64,000 nucleotides of DNA, taken from NCBI RefSeq assembly GCF_964204645.1, contig NC_134034.1, positions 5,699,414 through 5,763,413 of the forward strand. The letters run 5' to 3'. The DNA comes from Tubulanus polymorphus. Its lineage: Eukaryota; Nemertea; Palaeonemertea; Tubulaniformes; Tubulanidae. A model generated the notes under the pieces. The model saw only the letters and a program-made list of their open reading frames with translations, was not told the DNA's origin and did no database searches. This document shows, in pieces, positions 36,391 through 48,064 of the stretch. Every line of letters starts with the position of its first letter. Position 1 is the first letter of the stretch. A program made the position numbers and the translations under genes.

Positions 36391-38286
36391 GTACAAGAGG
36401 GGTAATGAAGTATGCTGCCTAAACAGTAACCTGCGAGTATGTACTCACTCATATCCTTCGGGTCAGTTCAGATTATTGAATGCCAGCGTGTAAATTGTAC
36501 GCTTTGATGCAACATGTTGCGGTAATTGACTTGATTCCTAGTTGACTCTAAAACGGTGCGTGTGTCTAGAGCTAACCGGTGATATGAATTGTGCCCTTAG
36601 AGCAAGAAAGAATTGTTTATAGAATCAAAATTATTTCACTTTCAAAAGATTAATCACATCAAGGTTGGAAAAATAACGTTTTTAGTCATATAAATATTTT
36701 CTATTAATGATGATGTATTTCTGCTTAATTCTATTTTGTGATGCATTTCGGTCTTTTCAATCCTTCATCGAAGCTTTTTAAACATTAGTAAAGTGAAATC
36801 CCACAATTATGATTCGTAAGACCAACGTGAATCTTACAACCTTCTCGTGCATCTAGTTCTATTCAGTAAGAAACATGTGTATTTTCAGTTTACCCACCAA
36901 AAGTTACGTTGCCAAATTGAATAATTCAACGCGCCTGGTCTAGTCAGATATTACGTATTTGAATATAACCTGCATGTTTTTATCATGATTGTAACAAAGC
37001 TAAAAAAAAAAAACATTGTATCATTGTCGAGCCCGTAGCGGGGCGTGCTTTTCGTTAAAAATATGGGTCATTCGGCCGTTCGAAGTTGATAACTTTTCTC
37101 ATCAAATCGTGAAGCCTCGCATCACTCCCGATAGCCAAATCAAAAAGAATTAATTAAGTCCGAAATCCGGATGAGATTGCATACGGTCGTCTCTTTCTAT
37201 AGAAAATAGACGCGCGTGATGAAACGTTGCACAATCGTCATTTTTTTGCAAGTGAATGGTGTATTGGTACTGCATTTTATTGAACATATTGATTTTTCTA
37301 TGAAGTAATGGAGCAAGGCAAAATAATCCGAGTAGAAGAGACCAGTAAGTTTTGTTCTTGTATCCTAATATTACCAGTCAATCACTAGAGAAAAATGATA
37401 ATTGATTGCCACGATGTTCATCTGTACGATTTTTATTTTCTATATTGGGGACCATTCATTCGATTTTTACTTTACTTCACTTTATGCTGATAACCTCAGG
37501 TCATTTACATATGACAATTAGAGTGTAATACTTACAAGGAAAAAAGGTACATGTATGATTACAGATGGCCGAAAGTTTAAATGAATGTTTTCATAACAGT
37601 TGATACAAACGTACACAAATCATTTAATACATAATTTTTCTGTTTCATCGAAGCTCTGAATTTGTGCATATGCAATATACGCATATGCATATGCAATAAT
37701 TTTGCATATATGTACGTTGATATGTAAAGAGCTGATATTACTAAAGGCATTAGTTTTTGACTCGAAGGACATTTGTATTTTCATCGAAACTGGACCAGGC
37801 TATCCTTGGACATGTCCTTGATGCCCTCTATTTAATTTAGTGCCTTTATTTTACTGTAATATTGATGTGAAGAATCGACCAATATTTACCGAACCTCCAC
37901 GAGATGCATACTGTCTTATACACACTAAAATGATTCTCACACTGCGTATCTCAATCTCAGGTATCGCCTGTATAATTAGTTGGTCTATCCATAGTTTAGG
38001 TATGATACTTAGGATGACATTCCCACCCATTCACAAAATGATTAGGTATGTGACCCTAAAGATTATGCCATTTACTCCTGCATTTGTTTAAGATTTTGTC
38101 AGATGTTTTACATAAAGAATATGTACATTTCTTGGTCTGGTCCACTTGACCTTGGACCAAGTATCTGAAAAAAAAATCCCCCTCCATCTCATATCAGTAT
38201 AATACAAGGAATATTTTTTTGTGTTTAAAAAGAGAAAATCGTCTGGCCTCTTATTGGAAAATATGGAAATACGAGTTTATTTCCAT
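36391..38286. other. Intergenic DNA downstream of MATE
   Basis: I see no gene or clear repeat pair. A short ATATGCATATGCATATGC-like alternation lies around 37670-37700. Confidence 0.35.
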
Positions 38287-39559
38287 TTTTAGCCCACTTG
38301 GGACTTTAGTTCCAGCGGGCTATTGCGTTCACTTTTCGTCCGTCGTCCGTCCGTCCTTCCGTTCGTCCGTCCGTAGACGGAATCTAGTTATTTTGGGAAG
38401 TTTTGAAGACGCTTCAAGGTAATGTCTTGATATTTTGGTTACACATGTATCTACCCTAGACACATCTTCAGCCCCAAAACTGGCCCTGTCAGATTTAAGA
38501 TGGCCGACTGGCAGCCATCGTTGTTCGCCAAAATCAGCACTTTTTACACATTTTTTAACTTTTTGAGGGAAATTTTGAAGATGTTTTGATCAATAACCTT
38601 GATCTTTCGGATACATGTGAATCCCCCCAGGGCCCAATAGCACAACAAAAATTGGGTCGATCGGACTCAAGAAGGCCGTCCTATGACCTTTTTAGTGCCC
38701 AAAAATGTTAATTTTGGCCCGAATTCCGAGTCCTGTAGCTTCCTACTGGTTTACCATTTCTCATTGCAATTTGTGATGGGTATTCTTTGGAAAGGGATGT
38801 TTTATACCTGAGACAGGTATTTTTCATCAGCCAATTATGACGCAATTGGCGGCCATCTTGGTGTCACCAGTACTCATTCGTAAGTGGGAAAAAGTTTTTC
38901 CACATTATATTGATACCTAAGCATATTTTGTTACCACAATCATTTAGAAAGTTGTAGCTCATAACGTATTCTATGATTGTGGTTAGTTTCAAGGTCATTG
39001 GATTTTGTATATGGCCACCAGGGGGCGTTGAATAATGCAATATCTTAGCATATCTATATTATATTCGTACCTATGATATATTTTGTAACCACAATCAATT
39101 GGAAAGTTGTAGCTCATGACATCATCTATGATTGTTGCGATTTTTAAGGACATTAGTTATTCTATATGGTCACCAGGGGTAGTAGAATAACTTAATATTT
39201 CCTTATTAAATTGGTACTTAGGCATATTTTGTTACCATGATCAATTGCAAAGTTGCAGTTCATGACATGTTCTATGATTGTAGTAAGTTTCGAGGTCATT
39301 GGATTTTGAATATGGTCACCAGGGGGCGTTAAATAGTAGAATAACTTAGTATTTCCATATTAAATTGGTAACGAGGCATATTTTGTTATCACAATCAATT
39401 ACAAAATCGTAGCTGCTGATATGTTCTATGAGTGTGGTGAGTTTCAAGGTCATTGGTTTTTGTATATGGTCACCAGGGGGCGTTGAATATTGAAATTATT
39501 AGATTGTTGAGCATTTGGAACCACTTCCCAATTGGGCAAGGTGTCCCTGGACCCCTAGT
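38287..39559 (+). mobile_element. HINE-like repeat, copy E
   Basis: Nearly the same as copy B over its whole length, with the same 5' start (TTTAGCCCACTTGGGAC), CGTCCGTCC run and 3' CTGGACCCCTAG-T end. Tandem-unit markers lie at 39014, 39171, 39318 and 39471; the second unit carries a small deletion. High identity to B implies recent spread. Confidence 0.75.
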
Positions 39560-39643
39560 TGTATTTTAAAAAAGCTCATAAACAAAAAATGGCCCACCCG
39601 CGTCGTGTCATGTTTAGAACAGAGGTTTGTGTTAGAAACGAGG

Positions 39644-42067
39644 TACAGTCAACCTCGCTTAATTGGTACCTCTTGGGACGGTGGTTTTTTTCTACGAATT
39701 AGTCTTAGTGTTTCATTCGACGACACTTCGTATTTTGTTTTCTTTGAATTATGTATAATTAACGAAGATTCAATGTTTAGAAAAAAATAATAAGAAAGTT
39801 TCCCCTCTGTAAGGAAATGGAGGTTTTACAGTGCAGTTTCAATATCAAATTTGTATCTCATAATTATCAGTAAAATAACATATCCAAGCAGTATGAGATC
39901 GTTTGTGATAGACACTAATATCGATTAAGTAATTACCAACTTTGGAGAAAGATGATTAATATCATAGTTCTGCATAGTTAATTGTATGTTTGGCAGTCTC
40001 TCACGTGTCAGTTTGACGTCAACTCGAGTCATCCTTTACAAAAATGTAATATGCATTTTTGAGATAGAACAGAACAGAACAGAGACGGAAAGTTGGAGTG
40101 AGATACGCCGAGTAAGTCTCGAATCCAACAAGGGCCGACCTGCGAGTCGTGAGCTCCGGATTTTATAGTGTTTAGGGCCGATCTGCGAGTCGCGAGCTCC
40201 GGATATCATAGCGTCAAGGCCGACCTTACAAATTTACAGTAAATTTATCAACGTCACATCATCGAACACACGTATACTAGTTAATATTCTCATCGTCTCA
40301 TGGATTTAAAGAGACATTCGATCGCTTCCGATAGAGACCATTGCTTTCTCTCTACAATATACGTACGTGCGGCATCAGGATCACTAGCAGTGAGCACGCT
40401 TCCTGCTGATTGGTGAAGAATTTACGAAAATAAAGGATTATGTTCACCTCCCAATCATTTCGAGTCCATCAAATCCGTAATCCAACCTATGATAAGAACG
40501 GCCTAAACGATATATTAGTAACAATAATGAAACAGACAGCGAACTATTAAAGAAGGCTAATCATCGTAGTTGATGGCAACAAATGTTCCATTTCAAATAA
40601 CTTCCGATTATAAATGCAACAATTTTAATCCAAGTAGACGTTATCTCAAAGAAAAACCATTGCAATCAACCCGTAAAAATGATTCACAATTCCATTTATT
40701 CCTCTTAGAAATTCATTGATCACTTACATTTTACACATTAAATGTCATACCGGTAATTACACGAGAGTATTGGGTGAAACCAACCAGGAAAAACAACTTT
40801 TGCAGTATGCATCAGTATTCATGAATTTACCTAGGTCCCATTTTGACAACGGACAGCTTAAGGATTTCATAAACTATTACAAATTCGGATTTTCCATTTG
40901 ACCTCTTTCATAACCCAAATTTGTTTTTACATTTTTTGTTCATGTAGGCCTACTTATACGAGAAAATAAACCCTTAAATTTCGCTTTGCTTCAGATATTG
41001 AATAAATAGAATGTCTAGTCTGTTTTTCACTACGTCCACGCAAGTGAATATTTTTGAGCAAATCGTTAGCAACAAATTCGCAGAAAATTATCTCTGCTCG
41101 GGACATCTACATAGATACCATGTTTAAAATACGATTGATGTCTAATCGGCCAGGTATTCTTTAAGTTATCGTAGTAAAACTCACTCATTTGGACCGGTTT
41201 AACGGAAGCTTATGTACCTTATGTTGAGGGTATCTAAGTCAACTTTCCTCTCCAAATAATTTTGCTCTTATTGTCAAACTAATTTTTCTTCAAACCGATC
41301 TTTGGGTTACAATAGTGGGTATGCAGCTTTGCAATATCAACCAAAACAATTGGTTCACTAAAAGACCACCGTTTGCAGCCTGTATTTTATGAATTGAGAG
41401 CAAGTTGTGGCCAAAACACACAATATTTATTGAAATCGTATCATGTTGTACACGGTGTTATATACGTATTGATCGAATTCTAATAGCAATATTAAAATAG
41501 CAAATAACGCTTTAACGTGAAATTGCTTTTTGCAACATCGACACTATTCGACTAAAACTTCGGACAAGAACGAAAAAAGCCAGATCATGATAACAGGCCT
41601 AGTTGCAGCACGTTACTCCATTGAACGCTAAGACTAAATGGTTGGTCGATCCTGAGTAAAGGTAAGCTTACTCTGTGGACCATCCCTCGAACAAAAACCG
41701 ACCAATAAATCGCATATAAATAATTGAAAGTTTACTGAAGGTTTCGTTACCCTGCTAATCTGATCAATTTCTGGACACACATGCATCAGACCATTTGTCG
41801 CTTGATATCAAAACCCTACACTTCCACGTATGATATTTGACTTTAAATCAACTAGTATTCGATTATCTCCCAAACATTATTTGGGACATATGCTTACCAC
41901 GGGAATGAATAGTCACTTAAAATATAACGGCATATTCTCTATGGGTGCCTGTTATCATGTTAAGGTAATTATGGAATTGTTTTTATCAAATGGTTAATAC
42001 GAACCATTCGGTTAGAACGATGATTTTTCATTTTCCCACGGACATGTACTAACGAGATTCGACTGTA
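39644..42067. mobile_element. Pogo/Tigger-like element, non-autonomous
   Basis: The left end TACAGTCAACCTCGCTTAAT and the inverted right end CGAGATTCGACTGTA share the pogo-type TACAGTC(G)AACCTCG start, with TA at each side as expected. The 2.4 kb interior shows no transposase and contains a separate repeat (39947-40200). Pairing of these two ends is inferred. Confidence 0.4.
39947..40200. repeat. Dispersed repeat, copy 1 (direct copy at 46.6 kb)
   Basis: Shares GATTAATATCATAGTT, GGCAGTCTCTCACGTGTCA, TTTGACGTC and ACGCCGAGTAAGTCTCGA with 46605-46790 in the same order. It also carries two copies of GGCCGA(C/T)CTGCGAGTCG-GAGCTCCGGA. Confidence 0.6.
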
Positions 42068-44260
42068 TGAAATATCTCAATGCTTAAAGACAGTGGCGCA
42101 AAACGTTACATATACGTAATTATTACAACTCTGAGAAACAATGGCCTCGATAAACTAGGATATCAAACACGAATAACTATCAACTGCAAAAAATAAAGTA
42201 GCACCATAAATATCATTCGTTGAAATATAGCTCAAGGTATATTATGTTACGGAAATAAGATTTAAAAAATCAATTCTTTCTAATCGTAACTGAGTATAAA
42301 AGGTTACAATTCCCATTGAAAAAAATTTTGATCGAAATAATTAGTAAACTCTCGGTCACAGGATGGACTTTGGGTCAAAATCTGATAACAGAAATAACTT
42401 CTCTATCATTTAAACCATCATGATGATGGTGATGATAAATATAATTCTAATAATGATATAATAAAACCAACAGCTTCTTTTTGTACGTATAAATAGACAT
42501 GTCGATAAAACTATGATACTATAACAACAAATCATGGGTGAGCTCCACACAATATCAATTATCTGATTATCATTATATCATAATCGAAATCTCAGGAAAA
42601 CCTATCAATGGACAAGCCTAATAAAGCCATATGTACCTAAACTTATATGCAGGCTTTAGCCAGAGAAATCTTAAAAAGAGAACTCACAAGGTAGCTACAG
42701 TTTGATTATATTAGGCAATTTATATTTGTCTACGCACAGGAGGCAATCGACGTCCTTGCGATGCTGCAACGTCGCTGTTGTCTTAGCAACCTATGCACGC
42801 TGCTCTACGGCCGTTTCGGCGATCAATACATTGGTGATGTCATCGTGCTACGTACCGTGTACAAACGCAGCGTATAAAAAATTAGATTTATAACTAGTGC
42901 TTCATTCTTTGATTGTACGGGGAACATCAATCCAACTGAAAATAAGCGTATTTAGAACCTAACTTTAAATTATTCTTCTAGAGCTTTGACACACCGATGT
43001 ACGTATGTTAACGCGATCTGACAAATGGGTGAATCCATAATATAATGTATATATCCAGAGAAAGTGAAATGACGTCATTCATGATAAGGGCGACTTGAGT
43101 TTTTACCCTACAAACCACCCGAGCGATTAGATTCACCGTTTCGAGTTTTAAACAATTAGCCATGCGATTAACTCTAAAGTGAAGAATAAATACATATACC
43201 TTTTTGATATTACGTATAGTTAGTACATGAATCAGTACATTCTTTTTACAATCGTCCCTGCTTGCTGGCCTTTAATTCCGCACGGCACGAGGGAGAGATT
43301 TAATTGACACGGTGTACACGCATTTTACGATATAACTATGATCGCAAATATGAGATACATAATTGATAATACAGGACAACAGTAGAAAATACGTAGATCA
43401 GTTGAATGTAAGTATAGCTGCTGCGCTTTTCGGGTGCATGTCCACTGAACAGACAGTTGAGTAAAAGCTAATTTCGAATGTGTTCGAATAGGTCTGATCT
43501 CAGGTTTTCTTATTTGAATACATACATGAACGTATCATTTTGATGATTAAGTAAGATTTAGCGGGGCAGCGAGTGCCCTTTAATTCAGGCTTGATATTTA
43601 TCATAGATCTATTCATTGATATTCACACACTCCCGCATGCACACATTTGATAAAAATCACTCTTGTCACTGGCCGATTCGCCTTGATCCGTAAAAGACAT
43701 TTTATCACCACAATAGCGGCTATTTACATTAGCACTTTTTTCTTTCTATGAAACGGCAAGTTTTATCGTTATCACTATAAATCACGCGTAATGGGTCCCC
43801 GCAATATATCTCAATATCTACGGGTTCAAAACGCAGGCCAACTCAACTGGAAAGAAATTAGAAACCATGCGGCTAGAAGATGACAGGTTAATATCGCTGG
43901 ATTTCCAGTTTGTTGTCTATATTCGATGCATTCAATTTCATGTGACCCTTTAGTTTAAGAACACCTGATTTTCTAACATCGATTGACTAGATATACACTA
44001 TAAATCGCTATATCATCTCACACACGCGCGTCGCAGGTCATTCGCTTATATGTACTAAGTCCCGCATTTGCATTCTTCACAGTTCGGCAGGTGCGAGCGG
44101 TACGTTTTTCAACGCTGATTTCGACGGCGAAAGGTGTTTACGAACACGTGATATATAAATGATATAACATCGCTCATGCATTGCATCAGATCTATATCTA
44201 GAAACTATAACATAAAATAAATATCCTAATCATACAGAGAATATGTAATTCCTCCGGTTT
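42068..44260. other. Intergenic, 3' flank of p35
   Basis: No exon recognised. It may hold the p35 3' UTR on the minus strand, which is long in other animals; I found no well-placed polyadenylation signal. Confidence 0.35.
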
Positions 44261-45211
44261 TCATTGACAAGATGAGTAAGCCTTTAGTTCTGTGAAAACG
44301 TCCGTGAAAAAACTAGGGTCACTGTTTATACGAAGCATGTTCGAGCTTTGGTCGTTGATGATGCGTAAGCAACGATCCCAGAACAAGTCGCGGTTTTCCT
44401 CAACGAGAAACGGTTTTAGGGGGTAGCTGATTTCGTTGCCCATGTACGAATAAGACAAATACAAGCATGTGAGAACGTATGCCTGCAAATCGTGCTCGGT
44501 GGTCACCTCGGTTTGTGTGACTCTCCGCACCAGCATGTACACAAACACCACATTAGCTGGGTTAACGAAAGCAATGTCTTGCCAGCCTTGCAACAGGAGG
44601 GACCTATCAACGGTACGCAGCCACATTACCGAATCTCCTGGCTCAAAATGATTCAGTTTGTAACACTTACGATACAAGTACTCGCCGAGACACTTCAGTA
44701 GCTCACTAGTAGAGGCTTGAATGACGGTCTTTTTCGGACTGACAATCGACTTAAGCGAGCCACCAGACGTCGTTGTTTTCACATTGTTGTTTTTGAAGTC
44801 GGCCCTTGTAGGTGGCTCTTCGCCGGTTTTCAGGTTGTAACAAGAAAAGGATTTCGGCACAAGAACCTGCTGGTTCACGCAATGACGATTATTGTTCTCC
44901 GAGTCAGAATTCAAATTGTTGTCGATACGCCCGGGTAGGCGGCCGCTTGTCAACTTGATGAAGTTCTTCTCTTTTTTCTTTTTGTTGTCGAGTATCATTT
45001 TTTTCCAACTCAGACCGCTGATGAATGTCGAATGACGGAAATTTTTAGTGTCTTTCGTTGTTGAGTTTGAGTTTATATTGTTATTTGTTCCTCCGACACC
45101 CCCACCTGAATTCTTTACATTGTTCAATATTTCGTAGTTAAAATTGTTCAGATTTATATCTTCATATAACGGTCTCCTCGGCCGAGGAGTCAGAGACAGA
45201 ACAGTTCCCAT
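44261..45211 (-). CDS. CDK5R1: Cyclin-dependent kinase 5 activator (p35), intronless, 316 aa
   Basis: p35 binds and activates Cdk5 in neurons, controlling cytoskeleton, migration and synapse function. The chosen start at 45211 gives [10 protein letters not shown], matching the N-myristoylation start of known p35 proteins (Gly2), and has G at -3 and +4. A basic [15 protein letters not shown] stretch (69-83) follows, as in vertebrate p35. The Cdk5-binding cyclin-like domain runs from about 160 to 312 with [55 protein letters not shown] and [11 protein letters not shown]. Human p35 is 307 aa. The coding region is one exon, as in vertebrate CDK5R1/2. The frame stays open for another 106 codons upstream to an ATG at 45529, beyond the conserved start. 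Confidence 0.96.
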   Translation of the reverse strand: MGTVLSLTPRPRRPLYEDINLNNFNYEILNNVKNSGGGVGGTNNNINSNSTTKDTKNFRHSTFISGLSWKKMILDNKKKKEKNFIKLTSGRLPGRIDNNLNSDSENNNRHCVNQQVLVPKSFSCYNLKTGEEPPTRADFKNNNVKTTTSGGSLKSIVSPKKTVIQASTSELLKCLGEYLYRKCYKLNHFEPGDSVMWLRTVDRSLLLQGWQDIAFVNPANVVFVYMLVRRVTQTEVTTEHDLQAYVLTCLYLSYSYMGNEISYPLKPFLVEENRDLFWDRCLRIINDQSSNMLRINSDPSFFTDVFTELKAYSSCQ

Positions 45212-45894
45212 ATCTTTTATATCAGTACTACTCACGTCTGGTAGACTACAACCTGTATCCAAGATGGACGCTGGGAAGATGGTGGCTACAGTGGGTTTTC
45301 GCGGGTGATGTTGTTTTTCTCTTCGTTCCAGAAACGGCAACCTGAAGCCCCTCCGATCAAACAGCGCCGATCCTCGCTCCCAGAAAGTCAGGATACCTTT
45401 AATGTGCGCATAAAATCCTTGGGACACTTTCGATTTGTCCACGGCGCCTGCGTCCTGGTGATTTTGTTGCGAATTCGCACTTCTATCCATACATATAGAA
45501 TGGCAGGTATATCTTTGCGGAGCATGCATAGATTATGCCAATCGTCGCCTAACTGGGAATCGATGCACAATTCCTAAGCTTGGCCCTGGTAGACAACTGG
45601 TTGTCATGGAGATCCGATGATGAATTCGCCAATGGCAGTACGCGGAGATGATGTCATTTCAGCCTTACTGTCTACGCAGGCAAATGATGTATGATAAATA
45701 ATTTGAGAGTAAACATGAAAGCAACGCAATCCACAATCCTGTGGTTGCAGTGACGGGACCCGATAACTCCGGGTATGATGAGACAATATTTTCAGCATTC
45801 TGAAAACCGGTTCGCTAATGACTCTTCGACATTACTTCTCTCGTGTCGCATTTTCTTAAAGCTTATTCAATAGGAAAGAATTAAGATTCGGTTT

Positions 45895-46082
45895 GACACA
45901 CTAGGCAATTTTCATCGGTGGATTTATTCAGCGAATCGATTATCGCCAAATTTTGCCAAATGTTCCGAGGGACACAAATGATGCGAATTTTTTAGTCAGC
46001 GAATGGATTCGCACAAATCCAGAACGTTTGATATCATCGCTGGATTTTAGTCACCGATATTGCTAAATTCGCCTAGTGTGTC
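45895..46082. mobile_element. Short MITE with GACACACTAGGC termini
   Basis: GACACACTAGGC at the left is exactly inverted at the right (GCCTAGTGTGTC). The next bases, CAATTTTCATCGGTG and its inverted CACCGATATTGCTAAATTCG, are also similar. 188 bp, non-coding, upstream of p35. Confidence 0.8.
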
Positions 46083-46604
46083 ACCAATTCTGAATTCAGT
46101 CGCAGGTGAATTATATACATGACAGCATCCGACTCCTAGGCACAATAATTCATTTTGTCATTTTCATTTTTTCCAGCCATGTATCATACCAACTACGTGT
46201 TTATAAAGGACCCGAAAAAGTCTGCCTCAATCAACGGAAAAGTCCGAATTTTTTTGTCGGTTTATCGAGCCAACATTGAAGAAATCACCGAAATTTAGTC
46301 GCTTAGAGTCCCCTCCACCGTTCAGCGAAAATGAGTCATGATTAAAGACTCGTCGTGCAAGCGTCTGGTCAATTCAATTCGCCGACAAATTCCTCACCCA
46401 ATTCAAGTACATACGTATCATCAACATTGGACAATAATGTTGCCTCACCTTATCGACTGGTCATGAAATAAGGGTTTGACTGTTTAGTTTCACTCGTCAG
46501 ATTTGTAACAATTATCAGTTGCGCTATACATTCAAACAGTATAAAGTGGTTTTTAATAGCCGCTATATTGATTTAGTAATTTCTAGCGATCGCGAAAGGT
46601 GATT

Positions 46605-46790
46605 GATATCATCATACGTTTTGAACAGTTAATGGTAAAGTTAGGCAGTCTAACATGTCACAGTTTGACATTTCTCACATAGGCTCTACTCATATCCACT
46701 ATCAATTAAACATTTAGTCACGAAGCAGAGTCAGGTACGCCGAATAAGTTTGAGACCGACAAGAGGCGACACAGCGAGTGCTGAATAGGC
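46605..46790. repeat. Dispersed repeat, copy 2 (direct copy at 39.9 kb)
   Basis: Aligns with 39947-40130 in the same orientation and then is interrupted by the element at 46790-47640. The rest of the repeat appears to resume near 47633 with TTTAGGGCTGATTTGCAAGT. Confidence 0.55.
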
Positions 46791-47640
46791 GGAAAGCGGC
46801 AATAATGCCAGATTTAAACATGCCAGGGGTGTAAAATGTCAGAGCTAAAAATGCCAGAGAAAAGACGATGCCATTTGAATTTTGAATTTTGAATTTGAAT
46901 TTATTTGCAAAATAAATTGTTACAAAAAATATCGACACAATATACATTATATTCAGAGTAACAATATATAGTGCGAGGAGTAAGGAAAAGTCAAAATTTG
47001 ACTTATACGAGTCCTTACCCCTCGGTCAACAATCACACTCACATGCACTCATCACTTACACATACACGCACATTCGTTACAAGAATCACCATAAATATGC
47101 ACTGTATCCACATATTAAAAATTAAAACAGCAAATTTTAGTTTTAACTTTCATCAAAACTTCTGATTAGATTTATCATAACAATTAACTAGTGTGTCAAA
47201 TCTTCATGAACTTTTGTTGATTTGATATTATGAATTATAACAGGATATTCTTTGATCTAGAATTGTGTTATATTTAAACTGTGCATTCATTCCAATAGTC
47301 TAGAAATATGTTGTAACTATCATCTAGACTATCATGTAAAATGTTAACATATCGTCATGTTTTAAATGCCTACGTATGTCTGTCTTTTTAAATAAATTAA
47401 TGATTTACTTTTTGATAACAATTATCAAGACATAGTTTCATCTAAACTGTGCATCCAATATACACATGTATATATGAAGCGAAAATAAGAATATCATGTC
47501 CAATGTTAATAAATTCACATGTTTCTAATCATCTGCAGATTTCCTTCGGTCATTTTTACCTTGGGCAATTTTACCTGTAGTATGATTTCCCTCTGGTATT
47601 TTTACCACTGCGGGCATTATTACCTAGATTCGTTTAGGGC
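46790..47640. mobile_element. Element related to the GGTAAAAATCCCC family
   Basis: The left end has GGCAATAATGCCAGA and CTAAAAATGCCAGAG. The right end has the inverted set CTCTGGTATTTTTACC and GGGCATTATTACC. The AT-rich interior shares AATTGTGTTATATTTAAACT-like sequence with 14.8 kb. No coding part. Confidence 0.45.
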
Positions 47641-47776
47641 TGATTTGCAAGTCGTGAGAGCTTGGACATAGATAAATGAATATCCGTCGCATATAGATAA
47701 AAATAAAAAGGCTGCATCGTGTAGGACAGCAATCCTGACTACAACTACGACTAAATTTAACATCGCCATAGGCCTA

Positions 47777-48064
47777 TCATCATCCTCCCCGGCAGGGATT
47801 CGAACCTGATGGCATCGTCACAGTACGAAACCCTGCCACACTTGACTGGGCGAGAAAACTTACGGCACCAATCATTGCTCGTTGTATAATCGCTGAGGCA
47901 AATTTCGCGGATTAAGTAATAAATGGAAGAGATGGGCTAAAATAAAACGAGATATCCAATTGGCTAATGACATCATCTAGCACTCGTGCAAATGTGACAG
48001 GTTTCGCCCCTTGGCTGAATCTAGCGATGCCATCAGGTTCGAATGCCCGCCGGGGAGGATGATG
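47777..48064. repeat. Inverted pair of tRNA-derived segments
   Basis: About 40-bp arms at 47777-47817 and 48025-48064 are inverted copies with CATCAGGTTCGAATCCCTGC on one strand (GGTTCGAATCC is a perfect B box) and CCGGGGAGGATGATG beyond it. This looks like two tRNA-derived SINE ends facing each other. The spacer is about 207 bp. Confidence 0.65.

Noticed and set aside
45212-45529. Calling p35 as a 422-aa protein from the first ATG
   Set aside because: The conserved myristoylation start MGTVLSL at 45211 with a good initiation context is the better choice; the longer frame is kept as a finding only.
44469-45577. Plus-strand frames opposite p35
   Set aside because: They are shadows of the p35 coding strand.
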